The translations under genes were made by a program, and so were the position numbers. Below, piece after piece: positions 25,075 through 33,227 of a stretch of 35,254 nt of DNA; position 1 is the stretch's first letter; each line of letters begins with the position of its first letter. Location of the stretch: assembly GCA_022706085.1 (NCBI GenBank), contig JAKJDF010000015.1:1-35254 (forward strand). The letters run 5' to 3'. This stretch comes from Candidatus Latescibacterota bacterium (GTDB taxonomy: Bacteria; Latescibacterota; MWCZ01). The notes under the pieces are model-generated. The model made no database searches. It had not been told where the DNA came from and saw only the letters and a list, made by a program, of their open reading frames with translations.

Positions 25075-25935
25075 ATGCGGAAACTCATCTTCGGAATTAT
25101 TCGCCTTGCGCGACCCGTCCAGTGGGTGAAGAATGTCTTCGTCGCCGCCGCTCCGGTCTATGCGGGGCAGATATTCGTGCCCGAGATTTTCGGCAGAACG
25201 TTAGCCGCGGTCCTGCTGTTCTGCGCGCTCTCGTCCGGCGTCTACATCATAAACGATTACTTCGACATGGCACGGGATCGCGAACATCCCGTCAAGAAGA
25301 ACAGGCCCCTCCCCTCGGGACAGGTCCCCGTGCCTCTTGCGTTGATAGTGGGATTCGCATTGCTGGCCGGAAGTCTTTTCGGGTGTGCGGTCATTTCCCG
25401 TGGCTTGCTTGCGGTCGCAGCGGCGTACGTCTCCGTGAACGGTCTGTACACGCTCTGGTGGAAGCATGTTGTCGTCCTCGACATCATGTGTGTCGCGTCC
25501 GGGTTCGTGTTTCGAGTGGCAGCGGGAGGCCTTGCCGTCGGGGTCCCCGTCAGACCGTGGATTCTGCTCTGTACGCTCTGCCTCGCATTGCTCATCAGCC
25601 TCGGGAAGCGGCGGGGAGAAGCGCAGCTTCTGGGAGAGAATGCGGCGAAACACCGGCGTATTCTCGGCGAATACCCGGCACCATTTCTTGATGTCCTGAT
25701 CGTTATTGTCGCCGGAATGACCCTCATCACGTACTGCCTGTTCACGTTTCATTCGGGACATTCCGAGAAGCTCATGCTTACCATTCCCTTCGTCCTATAC
25801 GGGGTGTTCCGCTATCTCTACCTCCTGTATGTCGCCGGCTCGACCGACGCGCCCGAAGTGCTGATTCTCAACGACAAACCGCTTGCCGCGGCGAGCGTTC
25901 TGTGGGCAGTCCTCTCGGCGGCACTCTTCTACTGA
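25075..25935 (+). CDS. UbiA-family prenyltransferase, decaprenyl-phosphate phosphoribosyltransferase-like
   Basis: A 286-residue integral membrane protein with about eight hydrophobic segments. It starts with [14 protein letters not shown]. The first Asp-rich motif is [13 protein letters not shown] (Asn60, Asp61, Asp64, Asp68) followed by KKNRPLPSG, and the second is [18 protein letters not shown]. NDxxDxxxDxxHPxKxxRP with RPxQWxKN is the pattern of decaprenyl-phosphate phosphoribosyltransferase, which moves phosphoribose from PRPP to a polyprenyl phosphate as the first step to lipid-linked arabinose or ribose donors. Quinone prenyltransferases differ in these motifs. The epimerase genes that normally act next are not in the window. 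hisI follows after 14 bases. Confidence 0.8.
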   Translation: MRKLIFGIIRLARPVQWVKNVFVAAAPVYAGQIFVPEIFGRTLAAVLLFCALSSGVYIINDYFDMARDREHPVKKNRPLPSGQVPVPLALIVGFALLAGSLFGCAVISRGLLAVAAAYVSVNGLYTLWWKHVVVLDIMCVASGFVFRVAAGGLAVGVPVRPWILLCTLCLALLISLGKRRGEAQLLGENAAKHRRILGEYPAPFLDVLIVIVAGMTLITYCLFTFHSGHSEKLMLTIPFVLYGVFRYLYLLYVAGSTDAPEVLILNDKPLAAASVLWAVLSAALFY

Positions 25936-25949
25936 TCCGGGAAACAACG

Positions 25950-26327
25950 ATGCTTGACCAGGTGAAATTCGACGAGCGTGGACTCGTCACAGCTATCGCT
26001 CAGGACGCCGAAAACGGCGAAATCCTGATGCTCGCATACATGAACCGCGAGTCGCTCGAAGCGACTCTGCGCACGGGCATCATGACGTACTGGAGCAGAA
26101 GCCGCGGAAAACTCTGGGTGAAGGGAGAAACCTCCGGCCACACGCAACAGGTGGTCGAAATGAGGATCGACTGCGACGGCGACGCGCTCCTCTTCAAAGT
26201 CCGTCAGAAGGGCGGTGCCTGTCATACCGGCTTCCGCAGTTGTTTCTACCGCAGGCTGACTCCCGACGGGCTCGTTGAGGACGGCGAGCGCGTCTTTCAG
26301 GCCCAGGCAGTGTACGGAACCAAGTAA
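25950..26327 (+). CDS. hisI: Phosphoribosyl-AMP cyclohydrolase
   Basis: A 125-residue enzyme opening the adenine ring of phosphoribosyl-AMP, the third step of histidine synthesis. The metal-binding core is [30 protein letters not shown], with its Asp, Cys and His ligands. [16 protein letters not shown] is also typical. It is the stand-alone cyclohydrolase without the HisE domain. The start is ATG 25950 after GGGAA; a longer frame from 25902 overlaps the UbiA-family gene. No other his gene is present, so its pairing with a PRPP-using membrane enzyme is unusual. Confidence 0.94.
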   Translation: MLDQVKFDERGLVTAIAQDAENGEILMLAYMNRESLEATLRTGIMTYWSRSRGKLWVKGETSGHTQQVVEMRIDCDGDALLFKVRQKGGACHTGFRSCFYRRLTPDGLVEDGERVFQAQAVYGTK

Positions 26328-26335
26328 GAACGGGG

Positions 26336-26380
26336 AAAAAACTCAGAGGGAGGGGACCCGCACCGGAGAACCCTCCCTCT
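26336..26380 (-). terminator. Intrinsic terminator of the TPR lipoprotein gene (minus strand)
   Basis: A perfect 10 bp stem, AGAGGGAGGG (26345-26354) with CCCTCCCTCT (26371-26380), is followed on the minus strand by six T after three bases (A-run at 26336-26341). The plus side lacks a T-run. It lies in the gap between convergent hisI and the TPR gene. Confidence 0.7.
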
Positions 26381-26399
26381 CCTATTGCTGGTAGGCAGT

Positions 26400-27746
26400 T
26401 CAGTTCGCGTACTGATTGCTCAAGCGGTCATATTCGATGCTGCGCTGATTCAGTGCCTGCGCTTCAGTGGCAAGCGGTTCCGCCTGCTGGAGAACCGCCT
26501 GGGCCTCTCGTTCCTTCTGCTGACGAACAGTCCGCTGACGCGCCATTGCGGACTCGTTGATCAGCTCCTGTGCCTGTTCCCGCAGGCGGTCTGCTTCGCC
26601 CTGTTTCACCGCGCCGCGGTACGTGTAGATGGTGCTGAGGTAGCGGTACGCGCGAGATACAACGGCACGGTCTTCTGCATTCGTGGGTTCGCCGATCGAT
26701 TCCACGACCGTCATAAACTCCTGCTCCGCCGCATCCGGATTTTCCTCCCGGACGTACAGCGTTCCCAGCTGTATGCGCGCCTGGTAATCGTTCGGTCTGA
26801 CGCTGAGTAACCGCTTCATGACGTTGATCGCATCACCACGGCGGTTCAGGCGGGCATAGCACACCGCGAGGTTGTACGCCGCGTCAGTGTTTGCCGTGTC
26901 TGCTTCCACAGCAGCCTCAAAATACGGGGCTGCCGTTTCCAGGTCACGCACGATCGCGGTGGAGTCGGCAACATCCTGCTGGGCGCGCTGCATCCACAGA
27001 ACGCCTGCCCGCATGTTGTATTCAGCGTTGTTCGGATCGCTCGCCAGAGCGGCGTTGACCACGTTGAGAGCTTCTTCAAAGCGGCCGGCTTCAGTAAGAA
27101 ACTGAAGGTACAGGGCCACAGTTTTCTTGTCCCCCGGCCTCGCCACATAAAGTCGCCGCGCCACCGAAAGAGCTTCATTCCTCTTGCCGGAAACATCCAG
27201 CAACTGCGCATACACGCGTGCCAGTTCGACGTCAGTGGTGTCAGCACGGTACGCACGTTCGAAATACCGGAGCGTTTCCTCGTTGTTGCCAGCCCGCTGC
27301 GCGATCATGCCCTTCAGCCGGTAGGCGTTCGCGCGCGCGCTGTCGATCGCAATGGCGAAATCCATAAATCGAGATGCCGCCGCCATGTCATTGGCGTTGT
27401 AGCGCTCGACTCCCATGTTGAATGCCGACCCGTATTTCGCCTCGCGCATGAGTTTGAAATCCGCGGCATGCTTGTTGGTAAGTGCTTCCGTCCGTTCGAT
27501 CGCCCTCAGCATAAGGTCAAACGAATCGATCTGCGCCGCCACCTGCGCCATTGCGAACCATGCTTCTGCGTCGTTCGGGTTCTCTGCCAGCGCGATGTTG
27601 CCCTGTTCGAGCGCCTTTTCCCAGTTGCGCTGCTGGATGTAAATCTTCATCGAACGAAGACCCACGGACTCGCAACCGACACCGACGATAAGCAATACCC
27701 CGAACCCGAGCATCACGAACGGATGCACCAGGAAACGTTTGGTCAT
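26400..27746 (-). CDS. Large TPR-repeat lipoprotein
   Basis: A 448-residue protein with a signal peptide and a lipobox-like GVGC (Cys at about residue 24), so probably lipid-anchored. From about residue 35 to 395 it consists of tetratricopeptide repeats (for instance WEKALEQGNIALAENPNDAEAWFAMAQVA, NNEETLRYFERAYRADTTDVELARVYAQL). The last 60 residues are Glu/Gln/Arg-rich and predicted to be helical or coiled coil. It is a scaffold-type protein of unknown partner. The start is ATG 27746 after AAAGGATTACTC; a frame extending to 27875 would bury the signal. It has its own promoter, a leader of about 190 bases and its own terminator. Confidence 0.82.
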   Translation of the reverse strand: MTKRFLVHPFVMLGFGVLLIVGVGCESVGLRSMKIYIQQRNWEKALEQGNIALAENPNDAEAWFAMAQVAAQIDSFDLMLRAIERTEALTNKHAADFKLMREAKYGSAFNMGVERYNANDMAAASRFMDFAIAIDSARANAYRLKGMIAQRAGNNEETLRYFERAYRADTTDVELARVYAQLLDVSGKRNEALSVARRLYVARPGDKKTVALYLQFLTEAGRFEEALNVVNAALASDPNNAEYNMRAGVLWMQRAQQDVADSTAIVRDLETAAPYFEAAVEADTANTDAAYNLAVCYARLNRRGDAINVMKRLLSVRPNDYQARIQLGTLYVREENPDAAEQEFMTVVESIGEPTNAEDRAVVSRAYRYLSTIYTYRGAVKQGEADRLREQAQELINESAMARQRTVRQQKEREAQAVLQQAEPLATEAQALNQRSIEYDRLSNQYAN

Positions 27747-27782
27747 GAGTAATCCTTTCCAGGACATGAGACGGAATGTGAA

Positions 27783-27802
27783 GAAGCTCACGCGGGAGCT
27801 TC
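27783..27802 (-). other. Hairpin in the TPR gene leader
   Basis: GAAGCTC and GAGCTTC form a perfect 7 bp stem with a 6-base loop, some 37-56 bases before the TPR lipoprotein start codon inside its predicted leader. No T-run follows. A role in mRNA stability or translation is only a possibility. Confidence 0.35.
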
Positions 27803-27944
27803 TGACAGAATTGGCGGCCGTTCCTGTCGTCGTGAACGCCCGCAGCAGTCTTCCATACAGGGAAGCATACATCATTCCAAAGGCCCGGGCATCACGTAAA
27901 AAGGTGGGGTGTCTGGTGCCGCGGGGGATACACGGGAATTTTAA

Positions 27945-27973
27945 AAAATACGGGGAAATCTGGAACTCGTCAA
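27945..27973 (-). promoter_or_regulatory. Sigma70-type promoter for the TPR lipoprotein gene
   Basis: Read on the minus strand: TTGACG (27973-27968), a 17 bp spacer and TATTTT (27950-27945). It is one of the best-matching promoters in the window. It lies about 200 bases from the start codon, implying a long leader. Confidence 0.6.
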
Positions 27974-27986
27974 CTGTACATGCGGA

Positions 27987-28020
27987 TCCCCCTCCTCCGT
28001 GCGAGAACGGAAGAGGGGGA
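27987..28020. terminator. Long hairpin after the TIM-barrel gene
   Basis: TCCCCCTC pairs with GAGGGGGA and TCCG with CGGA, separated by one mismatch, around an 8-base loop. It begins 11 bases past the stop of the minus-strand gene at 28032. The stem is strong, but no T-run follows on the minus strand. Confidence 0.5.
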
Positions 28021-28031
28021 CGCTTCGCCGA

Positions 28032-29042
28032 TCATGCCTTCGCCGTCTTGCCTTTTTCCTCAAACGCTGCGTCAAATGCGACGCTGGAAGGGGCGAAATC
28101 CAGCTTTTTCACGAACTCACAGGATTCCTTTGCGCCGTGTTCACGGTCCATGCCGCTGTCTTCCCATTCAACCGAAAGCGGCCCCTGGTAGCCAATGTCG
28201 TTCAGAGCACGAATGATCTCTTCGAAGTTCACCGTGCCGCGTCCCACGCTCCGGAAATCCCAGGCCCGCCGGTGATCTCCGAAATTGAGATGCGAGCCGA
28301 GGATACTCCCTTTGCCATCAAGTTTGACGATCGCATCCTTCATGTGCACGTGGAAAATCCTGTCGCCAAACGTGTGGATGAACTCCGACGGGCTCACGCC
28401 CTGCCAGTGCAGGTGGCTCGGGTCAAAGTTGAACCCGAACGCCGGGTGATTCTTCACCGCTTTGAGAGCCGCCTGGGCGGTGTAGATGTCGTACGCGATC
28501 TCTGTCGGGTGAACTTCAAGGCCGAACTTGATTCCGTTGTCGGCGAAGCTGTCCAGTATCGGTTTCCATTTGCGCGCGAAATCTCTATACCCTGCCTCAA
28601 CCATCCCCGGAGTCCACGGCGGGAAGCTGTAAAACGCATGCCAGATTCCCGAGCCGGTGAAACCGTTGACAACCGACACCCCCAGGTTCTTCGCCGCAAC
28701 CCCCGTCAGCTTCATTTCGTCGATCGCCCAGTCGCGAATCTTCTTCGGCCTATTGGCCAGTTCCGGAGGCGCAAAGCCGTTTGCGCGCTCGTCGTTCGGA
28801 TCGCAGACGAGTTGGCCGGCAAGGTGATTGGAAATCGACCAGACTTTCAGCCCATGTTTCGCCAGCAGCTTCTTTTTTTCGTCGCAGTACTGCATGCTTG
28901 CGGCGGCTTCTTTCACGTTGAAGTGATCACCCCAGCACGCAAGCTCAAGACCGTCGTATCCGAACCCCTTCGCCTTCGGCGCAAGATCCGCCAGCTTGAG
29001 ATCGGCCCATTGTCCTGTAAACAGTGTTACTGGTCGTGGCAT
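28032..29042 (-). CDS. Sugar phosphate isomerase/epimerase-like TIM-barrel protein
   Basis: A 336-residue protein of the xylose-isomerase-like (AP endonuclease 2) TIM-barrel family. Typical segments are FGYDGLELACWGDHFNV near the N-terminus, KFGLEVHPTE with a metal-ligand Glu/His, FGFNFDPSHLHWQG, IFHVHMKDA and PLSVEWED near the end, giving the usual Glu-Asp-His-Glu metal set. Family members isomerise or epimerise sugars, often beside Gfo/Idh/MocA dehydrogenases; here that gene is 19 kb away. The substrate is unknown. The start is ATG 29042 after GGAGGGCAGAAGG; a frame starting 10 codons earlier lacks a ribosome-binding site. A promoter lies upstream, so it is a single-gene unit. Confidence 0.82.
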   Translation of the reverse strand: MPRPVTLFTGQWADLKLADLAPKAKGFGYDGLELACWGDHFNVKEAAASMQYCDEKKKLLAKHGLKVWSISNHLAGQLVCDPNDERANGFAPPELANRPKKIRDWAIDEMKLTGVAAKNLGVSVVNGFTGSGIWHAFYSFPPWTPGMVEAGYRDFARKWKPILDSFADNGIKFGLEVHPTEIAYDIYTAQAALKAVKNHPAFGFNFDPSHLHWQGVSPSEFIHTFGDRIFHVHMKDAIVKLDGKGSILGSHLNFGDHRRAWDFRSVGRGTVNFEEIIRALNDIGYQGPLSVEWEDSGMDREHGAKESCEFVKKLDFAPSSVAFDAAFEEKGKTAKA

Positions 29043-29090
29043 CCTTCTGCCCTCCCCGGGTATGGAACGCATGGAACTGAAACAGACGTG

Positions 29091-29119
29091 ATTACACCGT
29101 GAACCGCGTTATTCGCCAA
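29091..29119 (-). promoter_or_regulatory. Sigma70-type promoter for the TIM-barrel gene
   Basis: Read on the minus strand: TTGGCG (29119-29114), a 17 bp spacer and TGTAAT (29096-29091), about 50 bases before the start codon. It separates this gene from the fusion gene upstream. Confidence 0.45.
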
Positions 29120-29156
29120 TTGCGCTGGCACGTACCAGGTCCTCAACCGGTTCTAC

Positions 29157-30986
29157 TTACCCTTCCATCGCCTTCCTGATCCGCTGCAATCCTTCTTCAA
29201 TCAACGGAGCAGAAGTGGCGTAACTGAACCGAACGTACTCGTCCTTCTCCCCGGCGTTCCGCCTTCCGAATGACGTCCGGGGCAGCACCGCAACGCCCGC
29301 CTCGAACAACAGATACTCTTGCAGAGCTTTCGAATCGCTCATGTTCAGGATGCGGCACGCTTCAGTAACGTTGGGAAATGCGTAGAATGCCCCGGCCGGT
29401 TTGCGACATGAAAACCCGGGGATACGGTTCAGACCGTCCACAATAAGCGCGCGGCGCCGCTTGAACTCGGCGATCATGGCGAGCGATTCATCCTGCGGAC
29501 CCGTCAGCGCTTCCAGTCCCGCCCATTGCGTGAACGTGGCCGTACACGAGTTCAGGTTCGTCTCGATGCGGGCCTCCTGCCGGGCAACGTCCGCCGGCAT
29601 TACCCCGTATCCGAGGCGCCAGCCGGTCATCGAATATGTTTTCGAGAATCCGTCGAGAATGACCGTGCGTTCCGCCATCCCGGGCAGGGATGCAATGCTC
29701 AGAAACTCCCCGTCATACGCCATCTCCGAATACACTTCATCCGAAAGGACCCAGAAATCGCGCTCTTGAGCCATCTCCGCGACAACCTGCAACGCGTCTC
29801 TTGTAAGAATTCCGCCCGTGGGGTTCTGGGGCGTGTTGAGTATCACGAGACGCGTCTTGTTCGTGACGAGACGGCGAAACTCCTCAGGATCGAAGTTGAA
29901 GTCCAGCGATTCCCAGAGAGGCACGGGAACGCCCTTTGCCCCGACGAAATCGATGAGCGATTCGTAGATGGGAAACCCCGGGTTCGGGTACATCACCTCG
30001 TCGCCGGGGTCTACGAGCGCCATGATCGTATTGAAAAGAATGGGCTTTGCCCCCGGTGTCACCACCACGTTCTCTGGACCGGCATCCACCCCGCGTGTCT
30101 TCCGGATATGGGCTGCGATTGCCTCCCGGAGCTCCCGCAGTCCCGCGGACTCTCCGTAATGCGTCTTGTCTTCCATGATGGCTTTGCAGCCAGCGCGTTT
30201 GACATTGGAAGGAGAAGGGAAATCGGGTTCGCCGATCGCGAAACTTACAATATCCCGCCCCTCACCTCTCAGCCGGTTGATGACCGCGAGGACCTCAAAA
30301 GCGTTCTCCGTACCGAGACGACTCATCCGTTCCGCAAAGCGTGTTTTGCCCACGGATCCGGCTCGTTCAGGCAAAGCCTCTGCAAGCGCTCTGGTTAACG
30401 CGGATGCCGTCGCTTCAGCAATTCGCGATCCCGGGACTTCACTTCGGAGACTTTCCAGAACCGCGTGTGCGAGAGGATGCGGTGAGGCAAACACGACGGG
30501 CACGTGAAACGGCAGAAGACGGTGCAACTCCGCGCGGCACAGAGGAGAAAGCGTGGGCAGGTGGATCACCGTCAGAGACAGTCCGTTCCGGGCAGCCTCA
30601 TCGGCAACCTCCAGCGCCACATGAAGAGCCGGACCGGAGGTCACTATCGCGCCGTCTTGCCCTTCGCGGTACAGGTTTGGCATCCCGATTTCGAGAACAT
30701 CGGAGAGTGCGGTGCACGCGGGAACGGGTGTCTCGGTCACTGCAATCACCGCAGGCCGAAGCCCCGCGGACACGATTGCCTTTCCCGCTTCAATCGCATC
30801 TGCCGGAACATAAACCCGGAAATCCTCTGGAATCTCCTCACAGTGGGCAGTCGCGATGATCAACGGTGCCGCGGTGCCACTCGAGAATGCGTCGAGGCAT
30901 TTGTGCAGAGCATCCCCCGCCTGCAGGACAACATAGGGCCGAACGCGCTTCGCCGCCCGTTCAGCTGCACTTCGAGTAGATTCCAC
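29157..30986 (-). CDS. Fusion protein: transketolase-like remnant plus PLP aminotransferase
   Basis: One uninterrupted frame of 609 residues if GTG 30986 is used; a TTG at 31130 overlapping the uvrC stop would add 48 Arg-rich residues. Residues about 60-205 resemble the end of a transketolase pyrimidine domain (VPADAIEAGKA) and the transketolase C-terminal domain (LYREGQDGAIVTSGPALHVALEVADEA, then IHLPTLSPL). The region that should hold the thiamin-diphosphate Glu is missing. From about residue 214 an ordinary class-I aminotransferase follows: FAIGEPDFPSPS, NTPQNPTGG, SDEVYSEMAYD, PLP Lys449 in GFSKTYSMTGWRLGYG and RFSYATS. Transamination is likely; the donor and acceptor, and the role of the N-terminal part, are unknown. 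No ribosome-binding site precedes the internal ATG at 30326. Confidence 0.8.
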   Translation of the reverse strand: MESTRSAAERAAKRVRPYVVLQAGDALHKCLDAFSSGTAAPLIIATAHCEEIPEDFRVYVPADAIEAGKAIVSAGLRPAVIAVTETPVPACTALSDVLEIGMPNLYREGQDGAIVTSGPALHVALEVADEAARNGLSLTVIHLPTLSPLCRAELHRLLPFHVPVVFASPHPLAHAVLESLRSEVPGSRIAEATASALTRALAEALPERAGSVGKTRFAERMSRLGTENAFEVLAVINRLRGEGRDIVSFAIGEPDFPSPSNVKRAGCKAIMEDKTHYGESAGLRELREAIAAHIRKTRGVDAGPENVVVTPGAKPILFNTIMALVDPGDEVMYPNPGFPIYESLIDFVGAKGVPVPLWESLDFNFDPEEFRRLVTNKTRLVILNTPQNPTGGILTRDALQVVAEMAQERDFWVLSDEVYSEMAYDGEFLSIASLPGMAERTVILDGFSKTYSMTGWRLGYGVMPADVARQEARIETNLNSCTATFTQWAGLEALTGPQDESLAMIAEFKRRRALIVDGLNRIPGFSCRKPAGAFYAFPNVTEACRILNMSDSKALQEYLLFEAGVAVLPRTSFGRRNAGEKDEYVRFSYATSAPLIEEGLQRIRKAMEG

Positions 30987-31126
30987 GTTCCCTGCCACCG
31001 TACGTCTGTTTCTGAGAAACGGAACCCCGTCCACGTGCCGGGAAAATCTTCTCACATTCCCTGCGAAATACCGTCTGTTTGCGCGCCATTCCGGTATCTG
31101 AATTAACGACAGCACGAAGCCCCGGG

Positions 31127-33082
31127 TCAACTCGTCTGCGGCTCCAGCGGCGAACCCCGCGCATCGTTCCTTCCGTCCGTTCTGCCGTCCAGGAGCACAG
31201 CACGGATGGCCGCCGCCAGAACCGGGCCGATACCTTCCACCGCCGCAATTTCTTCTTCTGGCGCGGCCAGAAGATTCGCAAGCGATCTGAATTTTCTCAA
31301 CAGCGCTCGTTTTCTGGCCATTCCGATCCCCGGCACCTCGTCCAACGCGCTTACGGACATTGCCCTGCCGCGCTTTTTCCGGTGGTACCCGATTGCGAAG
31401 CGGTGCGCCTCATCCCGAACCTGTTGCAGAAGTTTCAATCCGCTGGACGTCCGCGGGATGGTCTGAGGTTCACTGCAACCCGGCAGAAAAACCTCTTCCA
31501 GCCGCTTCGCGAGACCGATCACCGGCTGATCGCCGAACCCGAGCGAATCCAGCACCACCTTGGCACTTGAAAGCTGCCCCTTTCCCCCATCCACGATCAC
31601 GAGGTCCGGCCTCGCTTCCCCCTTGTCTTTGGCCAGACGGGAAAAGGCGCGTCCGACTACTTCCCGAATCGCGGCGAAGTCGTCGGATTCCCCGACACTT
31701 CCGCCAACGCCCCGGATCTGAAACATCCGGTACGCGTTTTTCAGGGGCCGCCCGTCCTGAAAGACCACAAGAGAGCCGACAGTATCCGTGCCCTGGATAT
31801 GCGAAATATCAAAACACGCAATCCTGCGAGGTGGATGGGGAAGCCGCAGATCTCGCTCCAGCGCTCGCACCGAGTGCGGCACTCGATCCCGGAACTTCTC
31901 CCGGCGGAGGCGGCGCTCCGCAAGGAGCATCTCCGCGTTCTGTCGAGCCATCTCGACAAGCCGTGTCTTTTCTCCGCGCCGGGGCATTTGCAGGCGGACG
32001 CTCCCTCCCCGCTGACGGCCCAGCAGATCTTCCAGCGCCTGGGCATCCTCCGGCTCACACATCACCGCGATCTCCCGCGGTATCGCCATTGCGTCAAGGT
32101 AATACTGACGCAGGAATGCGCCCATGATCGCCTCAATCGGCTCATCCAGACCGACTGACAGGGAGTAGTCCTTTCGGGCGATCAGTTTGCCTTCCCGGAT
32201 TTCCAGAACAACTGCGACCGCTTCCGTGTCGTCGCGCGTGACCGCGACCACGTCCCTGTCCTCCCCGCGGGCATCTGCCAGGCTTTGTTTCTCGGCGGTT
32301 GCCCGAATGTCGTTCAACCGGTCCCGTAATTCTGCGGCGCGCTCGAACTGCAGCCGTTCCGACGCCAGGTCCATCTCCTGTTCGAGTTCCCTCACCACGC
32401 TCGAAATCTGCCCTCTCAGGAATCGCTCCGCCTGGTTCGTCACCGTCGCGTACTCTTCCTGGGTCTGCAATCCCACGCACGGGCCTTTGCATCGCTTGAT
32501 TTCATACTGCAGGCACACGCGGGTAATTGAGGGGCTCGGAAGGGGAGGCGCGCACGTGCGCAGGGGGAAAAGCCGGTGCAGAAGCTCCTGAGTGCGTCGC
32601 AGTGCGCGGGCGTCTGTGTAAGGACCGAAATACCTGCCCTCGCCGCGTCGGACCGACCGTGTGAACACCAGGCGGGGAAACGCTTCGTTGGTGAGCAACA
32701 GGTACGGGTATTTCTTGTCGTCTTTCAGCCTGATGTTATACCGCGGAGCATGCTTCTTGACCAGAGTTGCTTCCAGAACAAGAGCTTCGGTTTCGGTGCT
32801 GGTGGCGATCACTTCGAGGTCAGCGATGCTCCGCACAAGCGCATGAATCTGGAGGCGACCGTTATCATAACTGTCCGCGAAATACGCGCGAACCCGGTTT
32901 GCAAGGACTTTCGCCTTGCCTACGTATATGATCTCCCCGTCTGAATCGCGAAAAATGTACACGCCGGGTTTTCTCGGCAGAAGGGAAACCTTCTGTCGGA
33001 GATCCTCGGCCCGCTTTGCCGCCTCTTTCTGCGTGTTCGCCATCGCAACCGGACCCGTCATTCCCACCAGATTCGACTGCAT
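31127..33082 (-). CDS. uvrC: Excinuclease ABC subunit C
   Basis: A 651-residue nuclease that makes both incisions in nucleotide excision repair with UvrA and UvrB. The order is: GIY-YIG domain (PGVYIFRDSDGEIIYVGKAK, about residues 39-60), a Cys-bearing segment (YEIKRCKGPCVG), the UvrB-binding UVR motif (ASERLQFERAAELRDRL), the RNase-H-like domain (CFDISHIQGTDTVGSLVVF ... DLVIVDGGKGQL) and tandem helix-hairpin-helix motifs (VPGIGMARKRALL, VEGIGPVLAAAI). ATG 33082 is preceded by AGGGG; ATGs at 33061 and 33043 are alternatives. Its stop overlaps a possible TTG start of the fusion gene, so the two likely share a transcript. Confidence 0.95.
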   Translation of the reverse strand: MQSNLVGMTGPVAMANTQKEAAKRAEDLRQKVSLLPRKPGVYIFRDSDGEIIYVGKAKVLANRVRAYFADSYDNGRLQIHALVRSIADLEVIATSTETEALVLEATLVKKHAPRYNIRLKDDKKYPYLLLTNEAFPRLVFTRSVRRGEGRYFGPYTDARALRRTQELLHRLFPLRTCAPPLPSPSITRVCLQYEIKRCKGPCVGLQTQEEYATVTNQAERFLRGQISSVVRELEQEMDLASERLQFERAAELRDRLNDIRATAEKQSLADARGEDRDVVAVTRDDTEAVAVVLEIREGKLIARKDYSLSVGLDEPIEAIMGAFLRQYYLDAMAIPREIAVMCEPEDAQALEDLLGRQRGGSVRLQMPRRGEKTRLVEMARQNAEMLLAERRLRREKFRDRVPHSVRALERDLRLPHPPRRIACFDISHIQGTDTVGSLVVFQDGRPLKNAYRMFQIRGVGGSVGESDDFAAIREVVGRAFSRLAKDKGEARPDLVIVDGGKGQLSSAKVVLDSLGFGDQPVIGLAKRLEEVFLPGCSEPQTIPRTSSGLKLLQQVRDEAHRFAIGYHRKKRGRAMSVSALDEVPGIGMARKRALLRKFRSLANLLAAPEEEIAAVEGIGPVLAAAIRAVLLDGRTDGRNDARGSPLEPQTS

Positions 33083-33156
33083 TCCATGCCCCTGAAATGT
33101 AACATTCTGTGGTCGTTGGGAGTCCTACCTGTTGTACTGGCGAGGCGGTTCTCTTC

Positions 33157-33185
33157 TTGACGGGAAGGCGGTCGGTTGTTATTAT
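33157..33185 (+). promoter_or_regulatory. Sigma70-type promoter for the tetR-tolC operon
   Basis: TTGACG at 33157-33162, a 17 bp spacer and TATTAT at 33180-33185, about 43 bases before the TetR ATG and divergent from uvrC. Confidence 0.65.
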
Positions 33186-33198
33186 CCTTACCGGTAGG
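33186..33198. promoter_or_regulatory. Putative TetR-family operator
   Basis: CCTTACCGGTAGG is a near-perfect inverted repeat centred on TACCGGTA, immediately downstream of the -10 and over the expected start of transcription. This is where a repressor of the adjacent gene would block transcription. A further half-site-like CCTACC lies at 33124-33129. Confidence 0.5.
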
Positions 33199-33227
33199 TA
33201 GACACGGAAACGGAGATCAACCGCCTC

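Noticed and set aside
26400-27746. TPR repeats as evidence of DNA-level tandem repeats
   Set aside because: The periodicity is at protein level only; the nucleotide sequence of the repeats is diverged.
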